Shown: piece by piece, positions 54,480-64,000 of the stretch
Layout of the letters: every line of letters starts with the position of its first letter
Numbering within the stretch: the first letter of the stretch is position 1
Origin: Prosapia bicincta
Lineage: Eukaryota; Arthropoda; Insecta; Hemiptera; Cercopidae
Direction: 5' to 3'
Length of the DNA stretch: 64,000 nucleotides
NCBI GenBank assembly: GCA_036971475.1
Contig: JBAIZL010000004.1
Span: forward strand, 63,241,253-63,305,252
The notes under the pieces: model-generated
Database searches by the model: none
Told to the model about the DNA's origin: nothing
The model's input: the letters and a program-made list of their open reading frames with translations, nothing else
Program-made: the position numbers and the translations under genes

Positions 54480-54492
54480 TTTTAAATAAATA
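54480..54492. repeat. 13-bp TSD, left
   Basis: TTTTAAATAAATA recurs exactly at 54719-54731. It is of low complexity, but its position at the arm ends supports a target duplication. Confidence 0.6.
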
Positions 54493-54537
54493 TTTTAAAA
54501 CGTCTATACCACAAATATCTATTTCCTATATTTAAAA

Positions 54538-54580
54538 TTTATATGCACATTGAAATTGCATAACAAACCTCTTCAGAGGT
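54538..54580 (-). ncRNA. Hammerhead-like motif, family A, left arm
   Basis: Minus strand: ACCU, intact core CUGAAGA, weak stem II GGUUUG/CAAUUU, then CAAU where GAAA is expected, GUGCAU. The 3' core is decayed. Confidence 0.5.
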
Positions 54581-54627
54581 AATTTATAAAAAAACTTCTA
54601 TATAACAAATAGTATGTTTAGTAAATT

Positions 54628-54671
54628 ACCTCTGAGGAGGATTACTATGCAATTTAAAAGTACATAAGTCA
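54628..54671 (+). ncRNA. Hammerhead-like motif, family A, right arm
   Basis: ACCT 54628-54631, intact CTGAGGA 54632-54638, stem II GGATT with AATTT, AAA in place of GAA, then AGTACATAAG. Close to the 1.2-kb motif but with a mutated 3' core. Confidence 0.5.
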
Positions 54672-54718
54672 CAATAAATAAATTAAAACTTTATTTGTGG
54701 TATGGAGGTTTAATTCAT

Positions 54719-54731
54719 TTTTAAATAAATA
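54719..54731. repeat. 13-bp TSD, right
   Basis: Exact copy of 54480-54492. Confidence 0.6.
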
Positions 54732-55511
54732 CTAAGCCAAACGTTATTTTATAGTTTTATTATTTTTAAAATGCGATTGACTTTACAACTATAGCTGATT
54801 CCACGGTGAATGTTGCTTAGTATCAGTTTCCCTATCAGTATACATTATCCAATATCGATTATCCAATACATTACGATACGTGACCTTATTATATATAGAT
54901 CAAAAGGATAAATGGACAATTGGAATTGTTTATATAGAGGTTTATATGAGCTGTTTTCCGTTCAAAGGAAAAATGTGAATGTTTAATATCTGGGTTCAGC
55001 TTGTTGCTTCTTTCTTTTTTGTTTTAATGATGTTTGTATTAAATTTCGTTCCAGTAAGAACACAAATACAATAATACCAATAGTTTTACTTCAAATACAA
55101 GAATATTGCCGAAAACATTTTGTTTAAATATCCTAGGTGGTGAATTTTTAATCTCCAAGGACAAGACGAGCAGGTATATTTTCTTGACTAAAGAAAATAA
55201 TCTGGCAACCAGATATTATAGTGAATACATGATTACAATGTTAGTAGCTGTCCAGTTCACGCTACTAAGAGATAGTAGTAGATATTTTAAATAATTACTT
55301 TATATTTATATTTATATATAAAGGTGTTTTAACAATATTTTAAAATGGTTTAAACAAAATAGTAAGTTACTTCGTAGATTACGTTTACACTAATTTGTAG
55401 TATTACAGTTTTAAAAATATTTATATCGATTATACAAATTGTAGGAATTGTCTTAATATCTTTTAAAATTTTTGTAAGTCCCTTTCTTACCTTGAACCAT
55501 AAACTAATGTA

Positions 55512-55514
<3 letters not shown>
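54732..55514. other. AT-rich stretch, possible intron
   Basis: No supported feature. The open frame at 55106-55294 is unrecognised. Confidence 0.45.

Positions 55515-55583
<69 letters not shown>
55515..55583. repeat. (TA)n microsatellite
   Basis: TA run of about 69 bases. Confidence 0.95.
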
Positions 55584-55588
<5 letters not shown>

Positions 55589-57480
55589 TAATCGGAGAGA
55601 CGTAACGGACGGTTTCGGATTATTTGCACCAATTAAACAATGCAAATGTACCTGTAGTTCACAGACGATTCTAAACACAACTAAAAAAAATCTCAATCAC
55701 AAAAATAATGAATCTTGTATATAAATAATTGGTCATATCTATAGGCCTATATTACACTTTTAAAAAAGTTGTAAAGTATGTGCAGTATGTATATTTTATA
55801 AAGATGAGTGTGAACGTACGAGGTCTTTCCAAACATCACATCGTTGAAAATGAAACGATGACAGTTAAATGAAACTCAATGTCTGATCATAGAGTTATTA
55901 TTCTCCAAAAAGATAACTATATGGATGACTCGTAGTTAACATGTTTCATCGGTCTGGACATTTAATGGACATTTACGATTGTTTCTCCAAATATAACCTA
56001 GTGATAAATATTTATTGCCAAATCTTAAATAAGTTTGATTATTTACATCAAAAATAGGCCTAAATATGAAATGTACATTTAATTTTCAAACTCCAGATTC
56101 TTTAAGTTAACAGTAAATATATAAAACTTTATTTCGTTCAATACTTAACTAATGTTTATGGTTCAGGCGATATAAAGCTAATTGTCAAGTTTGCCCTAAA
56201 ATACAACAAATATATTTTCAGTATTGGATAACTAGTTTACAGAGATAGATTTATAATCCGCATGGAACTTACCGCATTTACGTAATCATTTAACATTATT
56301 ATATTTCGTTGTTTATTTCAGTTTATTGTCCGTAAATTTTCAGACCAATAAAATATAATAAATTTAGCGCTGAAATTCCTCATAAAGAAATAATTTTACT
56401 GCCCCAAGCAGTCAATAAAAGTAGACAGTTGGGCTATCATTTCAACAAATCTGAAACATGAATGCACGCACTGTATCATTACACAATGGCTGGCCTTCAA
56501 TCATACAATAAAGTAGAGGCTTGGCTTTTGTATTCCGTTTCACGGTTGAAACGAAACGTGAAATATGATTTAAGCGCTTTGCCTTTTTTGTGTCAAATTA
56601 AAAATATGACAAAAATAGCATTAACATCCTATTACTATACTATAACTTTCTGTTATTAGAAAATTATAAAATAATAAACCTCGGTCTTTCTGGGATTATT
56701 TTCTGACATTTTCTCAAAATACACACAAGCGAACAGTCATAAACAATTACTTTCAATAACCTTTCTTTAAAATTATTTTACAAAATGGTTTATAAATGTT
56801 TATAAATTAGTAAATTATGTTCATGTAACAAGAAACACGCTCAAATTACCCATGTATACATCTACTTAGCTTCAATTTCCATCAGTGCCATTGACTAATT
56901 TTATAACGGGGAGAACATTTTTCCTAATATAAGAATGCTTATGTTTTTATTGATGAAAATAACTGAGTGTAATAACTCAATAAATGATTACATTTTGCTA
57001 ATAGTAAAAAAAAACATAATTAAAAATATAATGTATTAAAACTGTTCTCACCTTCCTTAAATCTATTGTATAACTATAATACTATATCTTAACTGAATAT
57101 TATTATCAATTTTCTCCGCTGAGCTATATAAATAATTCTGAGATTAGTTTTTATAATGTTAAAAAGTACGTTGGTAATATTTTTTCTATTGAATTATGGA
57201 TATGTATAATAGTATAAATAATTTATACATTATTATTATAATTACTTTTTTAGCCGTTTTCTGTTCCAAGTCCCGTTTGGGGATTTGTATCTAACTTTAT
57301 TTAGATCCACGGCATTGATCGATTCGTCTCCAATTTATGTTTGTCATGTTAACATAAAGTGTTCTATTTTCAAATTTGGTATATATTATTATATATTTTG
57401 AAAACCAAATAATTCCATTGTATATATAAATTTGCAACAGTTCAACTATTTCATATATACATTAAATGTATGTATATTAA
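55584..57480. other. AT-rich stretch, possible intron
   Basis: No supported feature. The open frame at 56462-56659 is unrecognised. Confidence 0.45.
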
Positions 57481-57494
57481 TATATATATATATT

Positions 57495-57540
<46 letters not shown>

Positions 57541-57580
57541 GTTAATATATATAGTACATATATATATATATATATATATA
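57481..57580. repeat. (TA)n arrays, interrupted
   Basis: TA at 57481-57537 and 57558-57580, separated by a short GAGGTTAATATATATAGTAC spacer. Confidence 0.9.
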
Positions 57581-57778
57581 TGAAGTTAATATACTATTGT
57601 AGTCATTTTATCCACCATTAAGTGCAATGATTTTACCTTGTGTGATGAGGCACCTTTCGGTGACTTAACCATTGTCGAATCACTGATCTCAGATCAGTGA
57701 AGGTGCCTCATCACACAAGGTAAAATCATTGCACTTAATGGTGGATAAAATTACTACAATAGTATTATATTAACTTCA
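57581..57778. repeat. Palindrome, family U, copy 1
   Basis: Arms starting TGAAGTTAATA and ending TATTAACTTCA are reverse complements over about 80-95 bases, closing at the self-complementary centre CTGATCTCAGATCAG. A further 45 bases (to about 57823) match the right part of the 61.8-kb copy, ending in ATATCAAGAA before (TA)n. The arm contains the hairpin GATGAGGCACC with GGTGAC. No coding sense. Confidence 0.75.
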
Positions 57779-57823
57779 TAAAGTCAGTGCAACCGAAAAA
57801 CAATGGATAACGCAAAATATCAA

Positions 57824-57824
<1 letters not shown>

Positions 57825-57866
<42 letters not shown>

Positions 57867-57899
57867 AATATATATATAAATATATAAAAGCATATATAA

Positions 57900-57958
<59 letters not shown>
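57825..57958. repeat. (TA)n arrays, interrupted
   Basis: TA at about 57825-57864 and 57902-57958 with TAAA interruptions between them. Confidence 0.95.
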
Positions 57959-57959
<1 letters not shown>

Positions 57960-57962
<3 letters not shown>

Positions 57963-60900
57963 CATATAAATTAAAATAATCATTCACCTCACTTCCGTAA
58001 TGAAAGTGAGTAATTTAATTAAATAGTTTAACTACTTCAGTAAAAAAAAAACACGATGAAATGACATTGTTTGAAATTAAAAATTATTAATGTATTAAGT
58101 CATATACATGTAAATGGCGCCCCCAGCTTTTTTCATCACAGCATAAATCATTTCTTTCCAATTATTTGCAAGGGAAACATGTATATAAATTAATAACGTA
58201 TAGTAACAGTCAAACAATACAAAAACAGCTGTTTTGTTTTCTTACTGATTTTTTTTTCATACAGGGATTTTAAATCTAACCATTCTCCATCACACCTAAC
58301 GTCTCATGTTTCTACCTCGATTCATACCTACTCATAGTTGTGTTCTATTTGTCTTTTATAGGAGATATAGTTATTTTCCTTTCGAAGTAAAATAATTGTT
58401 TAATGACTACATTATTTAAGATTCTTATGGCATAATCACAAGTCGTAATTCCCAAAATCTTTAATTTTATTCCCAAATTCAAATGTGTACTATTTCGCTC
58501 TACTTTTTTTGAAATTGTTAATTAGTGGATTCATCCGTTTTAAAAAGATTTCTATTTATAGGCATACATTCAATGCCCAAACAAGTGAATAATGCATTTC
58601 AAACTGTGTAAACATAGTTTAAAACATTTCAAATAATGGTTAGGTCAATTTTGTTATTAAATCCAGAAGTAGAAATAAAGTCATGTAATTAGTCGTGCAT
58701 TTGTAGTAACTCCATTTATTCATTTTAGTTGTGAACAAAAAATTACCGTTTTTCAAGGAGCCATAATAAAGTGTAACTTCTATGTGATGAATTAAACATT
58801 CGAGCTTTTGAGACCAAATGCGCTTTGTTGGCCTTTAAAACGCCTCGGAATATTTCATTGGCAAAGTGAATTTACTGCAAACGTGACTAGCCTCGTGTAA
58901 TTCGGTTGTATAGTCAAAGAGTGCGCCATCTCGACTTCAGAATGATGTGTGTTAGACGAATCAAGAACTGGAATCTCGTTCAACCACCTTTAAAAACTAA
59001 GTACAGTTACATGCTAGAGGTTATTGTACATTTGCCTCTGCGTTTCAATTATGCAGAGTAATAAAGGAATAAAAGCTTTTATACTTGGATATGGTTTATT
59101 GAAGGTGTTACCTATTTCTTTCATGAAAAATCAATCTGACGCAAGTTGAAGTGTATTATTGTAATAAATATGGGTAGAGGAATGGTTTCAAAATTAATCC
59201 TAGAAAATCAAAGAGACAGCTTTCTACTGGAGGATACTCGGAAGTAATTGTAACGGACCTAATCTCTACGAATGGCACTCTACATCCTCGACCAGGAATC
59301 TTTGGTAATGGAGAAATGACGATTCTGATAGCCAGAAAAGAATTTCTTTAATCATTTGTATCGCAGAAAGAGGACCTTTTTAAAGGATTTGTTTTTGGCT
59401 GATTCAAAGGAGTGACCTAGGATTGTATACGCAGGACTGTTTTCAGTTGTGCTACACAACAGTGTATGTCGTCGATTTTAGTTCAAAAGTTCAATGAAAG
59501 ACGTTTTTTTTCTTATCGACAGTAATTCTTCAAGATGTTTCAAATATATTCCGTTTTTTTTTTTAAATATTCTTTATAATTGTTACTCGTCTTAAGCAAT
59601 GGTAGCTTATTACCATGGTTTCAGTGGTTGAATTGTAGTATACATTTAATCTAAATGGTGCTATAACTCAGGGTTAACGTAACGCAAATTGGTAGTGACA
59701 CAAAGTTGACAGTTTAAAGCCATACTGTACACAAAAAAACATATTTATAACGTGACAAGGGTGGCAAAGAAATGAAATAATTTATCAGATTAATCTACCT
59801 GCAGTGATTGCAGAGCACGTACTTCTATTGCGTTTAACTATAGAACTAATTAAATATATGTATGATATGTTTATGTTTACAATGTTCAACTGCTTATAGT
59901 CTTTTATTATACGATAATATTCTCAACTTGCATGCCAATAATTTACAGTTAGCGACTGAATACTTTGTTGGCTCAGCCGCCAACCCTCAACAATCTATGA
60001 ACAAGACATCGTTTGCTGAAACGCTTGTGTTGGAGTAATATTGCTTAAAAATAAGTGTTGTATATATAGATATATATATATAGATATATAATGATTTGCG
60101 ATATTCATTTCAATCCTAGACCCATGACGACCAGATCCCTCGTACAAGAAACATCACAATTGTTTTTTACCCAAAAGTGTTGAAGTTTTTTCGTAATAAG
60201 GCTGACTCATTCTCGTCATGTCGCAGTAACAATAATTTTAAATGGGTGATGGGGATAGATTAATGATATCCATATCGAGGACTATGGGAAGGAAGCAATC
60301 GTAATGGATTTGTGGTAATAGATTTTCACCTAAATATGCAATTTATAATGCTAACTATAAGCGAAAATCGTATTTTGCATACTGTTTCAACTTCATAAAA
60401 AATGAGTTATATTTTGCTCATAACTGTCTGACCTAAAATGAGAAATTTATTCATCACCATAAAATGGGGAATAAAGAGGATTTATAGGATAGCATATTTC
60501 ACTTTTCAAATTGAGTCCAAGTGGATTTAGACATTAGTGATATACAACACTTGCTAATTTGTAAATATATGAAATATATCTGAACAACTGATCATAGTCT
60601 TGCCAGTTTCGCTGTTAATCACAAACCAGACATACCTCTGAACGACCCTCTAACTATACAAGATTACTAATAAACGTGGAAAATGGCTTCGTTTCTGCAA
60701 CCTAATTTTAAGGATTTATTGTTTAGGAACTTTGGAGTGGACGCTATTTTGTAGGTCGGGTTTTGTTGGTTTTATTGTGTAGGCAGTATTTTGTATAACT
60801 ATCGTGAAGGCAATTTTTGTACATGCACGATTCCATTTTTATAAATTGTATTTTATTTTATCGAGTAAACTACTTAAGTTTTTAATAAGCTTCTTAACTT

Positions 60901-61804
60901 TATTAACGTCTGTTTTCTATGATCTGTAATGAAAGATATACATAGAATTAAAATAGTTTAGATCTTTTCTCGTTTTATAGTACCAAACCACACAAACCAA
61001 ATCAGTTATCTGCACTCAAATGCCTTTTTAAAGAACCCAAGTAATACTGTTATTTTTTCCAAAGGCTTTCCGTATTGTATAAAACATTTGGACATATCGA
61101 TTTCGAGAACCCTCGATAAACGCTCACCTCATCTCTTTAAATTAGGTTGCAATTGTTGGTTACTCCTCCACCTTAGGTTTTTTCAAACCTACATATTTTA
61201 CTCAAATACATGATATGTTACATACTCTGGCATATCAAAAGCAATTATGAATATATATATTTCACAAATTATAAGTGTTGCTTGATATACGAACAAGAAT
61301 GATAAAAACATTCATTTGGATCAGTAAATGGTAAAAGATACGAGCATAAACGTTATTCACAAACGATCGAAAAACATTTTCAACGGAATAGGTCTTCAAA
61401 ATACGATTGTTAAGGACACTTTTTCGGAGCTGTATTAAGAGTCCTCAGACTGATTCACTGTGACGACTTGCAATATGTTTATAAACCTTTTGTCTTAAGG
61501 ATCAAGCATATTGTATTGCGTTACATGATTTTAATAACCGAGGATTGTCAAACATAAACAAATTACGCATTGCGATGTTTTTAGATCCTTTCTTTATAAA
61601 AGTAGCAAAAATGTCTTTGCCTATGAGTCTTTTTCTACTGTTGATTTTTTTAATGAACCCCTTTACAAAAATAAATAATAAAATGTTTTTAAATGGCAAT
61701 TTACAATAATTTTTTTATTAAGTATTCTTACTTTCTTTTAATTTTATTCAATGTGAATTCAATTTTCAATGTTGAACCTATTTCACAATAATATTCCTAA
61801 TTAT

Positions 61805-61814
<10 letters not shown>
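57960..61814. other. AT-rich stretch, possible intron
   Basis: No gene or element was firmly supported. A short TATATAGATA array lies near 60060-60090. A possible but very degenerate hammerhead-like patch lies near 59980-60035. The open frame at 61502-61699 (minus) is unrecognised. Confidence 0.45.
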
Positions 61815-61835
<21 letters not shown>

Positions 61836-61837
61836 TA

Positions 61838-62012
61838 TGAAGTTAATTTATTACTATTGTAAGTAATTTTATCCACCATTAAGTGCAATGATTTTATCCA
61901 GTGTGATGAGGTGCCTATCGGTCACTTGACCATTGTCAAATCACTGATTACTTTTTCTCAATTTTCTGACTGGCAGTGCAACGGGAAAACAATGGATAAC
62001 GTAAAATATCAA

Positions 62013-62015
<3 letters not shown>
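61838..62015 (+). repeat. Family U element, copy 2 (not inverted)
   Basis: Starts TGAAGTTAAT right after a TA array and shares long stretches with 57581-57823: TTATCCACCATTAAGTGCAA, GTGTGATGAGG, CAATGGATAACG, and the end ATATCAAGAA followed by (TA)n. Here the middle is single-copy, so this may be the unduplicated form of the unit. Confidence 0.75.

Positions 62016-62064
<49 letters not shown>
62016..62064. repeat. (TA)n microsatellite
   Basis: TA run of about 49 bases ending the family U copy. Confidence 0.95.
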
Positions 62065-62068
<4 letters not shown>

Positions 62069-64000
62069 AACTACCATACTACCCGTCCTTCGTATACGGG
62101 GTTGATTACATTTGTATTTTATTGGGGTTGAATTTAATTTACTAAAATTAAATCCCAACAAATATATCAACTATAGTTATAAACTTACCTATAATTGTAT
62201 CTAAAAACCTAGAGAAAGATATGTGTCTGCTTATAACAACAAATTTTTAAGTAAACTAACCTTGGGAGAGGTATAGAAACAAACATATACCATCACCTGT
62301 TTAATTGGGTTTAAAATTCACTTTCACAGGTAGTTACAAACACATTTGCTATCCGCTGACCAACCCAAGAACATAATGGAACATACACAGATAGTTGAGT
62401 GTTATGGGAGTTATCAAGGCCACTGAGGTGGTGGTCAGATGAAATTTCTAAATAAAATTAAGCGTATGTGTTAACCAGGGACTATAAGAGTGTTTATGTG
62501 AATTTTCAGCCTAATGGTTCCAGTAGACTTACGAGAATGAGTAACACACACCCATCCACACATACACTATTAGCTTTTTATATAGTAATATGTATAACCC
62601 CTTTCTTAGATAAAATTAATTTGACCTTTTGGAAATTATCTATTTTTTTATACTTCTCCGTCTAGATATAAGCATTTCGCAAACTATTTTATGCGTGCAA
62701 ACTAGTTATGTAGACATGTAGGTAGTTATGTAGGTAAACGGAAGAACTTACTTGATTTTTTTATCCAACTTTTGGCTATTTCATTTTGTTATGTAATCTT
62801 CAATCGAACTAAAGTAAATCAAGCATAATTTTTGTAATATTACAAAAATATTTTTTTTCCAATTAATAAACCTATTGCACACATTAATGGGGTTATATTA
62901 TAATAATATCATAACAATATATGCATCATGATATTCATTATCTCAACTTTTTTCAAAAAACAGAATTACTACTAAAATTAAACTTACTATAGTAATATAC
63001 TACTGAATTAACCGAATAGAATAAGTAACTGAAGGAACTTACTATAGTATAGTAGTAACTGAATCCGTAATTTTCAAATGATTTGTTGCTATGCAGATAT
63101 TTTATTACTACAAAAAGGATAAATCAGGAAAAGTAATTGTTCTGTACTTTAAAGTAGATCGACGGAGATAACCACATCATCAAACTATTAGGTCTAGTAT
63201 ACATTAGACGCTTAATTAAACTAGATACATATCTTTATGAGAGAAAATTTTATATTCCCTATAATCTCGAGTATAGTAAATAATCTTTAATTTACTATAA
63301 TAATTTGTCTTCATATCCCTATGAGTAACCACAAATTTGATATTAACTCACATCCTATCACCAAATTATTTAATATTTCTGTCTTCTTCTCGATGTCAAT
63401 ATTCACCTTTTGGTACATATTTTGCCATATATGTTCTACTATACATATAATACTACATATAATATTATTATTTAGCGCTGATTGAAATTGATTTATTCTA
63501 CTACTCTCTCCTCGTAGACTATTAACTACATCCTGCCATCATCGAACTTGATACTGAATTGACTTCCTTCCACAAAGTCTTGACCAACACGTTTAAACTG
63601 CCTAAAATCTGATTTCATGACTAGGAACCGTATACTGTAAAGGAGTACCTTTATATCATTAGACGATTTAACGAATTCCACTGGAAGTGTTAGGTTTGAT
63701 TTGGGATGAGTTATTCAATTCTTTAGAACAACGAGCAGTGCGTACTAGTTTATAGCTAGTGCTCATGTCCACGCATATTACTGGCGACATAAATACCTAA
63801 CTTGTCATGGCATTTTACATTACAATCTGAGTATTCAGGTATGTTTATTATTATATTGTTTCATGGGTCGTTTATTTATTAAAACTGATTTCAGTTGAAA
63901 GAGTTGCTCTCAGATTCTTTGTTCTATAAAATGCTCTTATTCTATACATAAATGTTTTAACACGACGATAAATATTAAAAAGAATTATAATTAATGATTG
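62065..64000. other. AT-rich non-coding stretch to window end
   Basis: No supported feature. The open frame at 62468-62665 is unrecognised. Confidence 0.5.

Larger units (their letters stand above)
54493..54718. mobile_element. Inverted pair of family A hammerhead units, 226 bp
   Basis: Two arms are diverged reverse complements, each carrying the unit also found at the end of the minus PLE copy (about 1120-1211). Shared pieces are ACCACAAAT near the outer ends, TTATGTAC, GCAATTT and AGAGGT. The two hammerhead-like motifs point outward from a short centre. With its 13-bp duplication it looks like a free-standing, non-autonomous derivative of the PLE terminal repeat. Confidence 0.68.

Noticed and set aside
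57640..57680. Family U hairpin as a hammerhead (TGATGAGG, GCACC/GGTG)
   Set aside because: C3 is G and no GAAA follows the stem in either copy.
59980..60035. Possible hammerhead remnant with CTATGAA and CTGAAACGC beside a TA-rich run
   Set aside because: The core is damaged on both sides and stem I pairs only with an inserted gap; too weak to annotate.

Overview
The window looks like nuclear DNA from an arthropod, most likely an insect. It is strongly AT-rich, has no dense gene array, carries many long (TA)n, (CA)n and (GA)n microsatellites, and holds decayed animal-type transposons: Penelope-like elements, a mariner-type helix-turn-helix remnant and a Polinton-like terminal inverted repeat (TIR) element. 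The species cannot be fixed from the sequence. No intact gene with a recognised product was found. Nearly all long open frames are chance products of AT-rich or microsatellite DNA, or belong to mobile elements.

Layout. 1-1105: AT-rich DNA. 1106-4807: two Penelope-like retroelement copies head to head (minus copy about 1120-3196, plus copy about 3222-4793), enclosed by a 14-bp direct repeat that looks like a target-site duplication (TSD). 4808-14400: mostly featureless, except a 337-bp inverted element at 8466-8802 with a 13-bp TSD and two hammerhead-like motifs. 14435-14823: decayed mariner-type transposase N-terminus (minus strand). 15436-15591: small inverted-repeat element. 20630-21483 and 25652-25991: a duplicated block carrying a signal-peptide-like open frame that ends at a conserved GTAAGT. 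31652-32407: element with GATTC-rich inverted ends. 33417-41100: further hammerhead-like motifs, a degenerate minisatellite and palindromes next to long TA/CA arrays. 44144-45933: a 1.79-kb element with TIRs of about 450-470 bp, AG/CT termini and a 6-bp TSD, the boundary signature of Polintons/Mavericks. 52273-52339: a likely first coding exon (signal peptide, phase-1 GTAAGT donor) of a gene reading right; much of what follows could be its intron. 54493-54718: another inverted hammerhead-like pair with a 13-bp TSD. 57581-57778 and 61838-62015: two copies of another palindrome family between TA arrays.

How the parts fit together. The most interesting layer is a dispersed set of hammerhead-ribozyme-like motifs in at least four sequence families. 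They share the core order stem I - CUGANGA - stem II - GAA(A) - short palindromic stem III - H17 - stem I. Stems I, II and III differ between families but stay base-paired. One family sits in the long-terminal-repeat-like end of the minus Penelope copy, and the same unit forms the free-standing inverted element at 54.5 kb. Three inverted elements (the Penelope pair, 8.5 kb and 54.5 kb) have 13-14-bp TSDs, which suggests one shared insertion machinery. Several motifs are followed by a short tail with TTCTTGTTT and then (TA)n/(CA)n, so the many compound microsatellites may be tails of such elements. Everything here comes from reading the sequence; no alignment or folding program was run.
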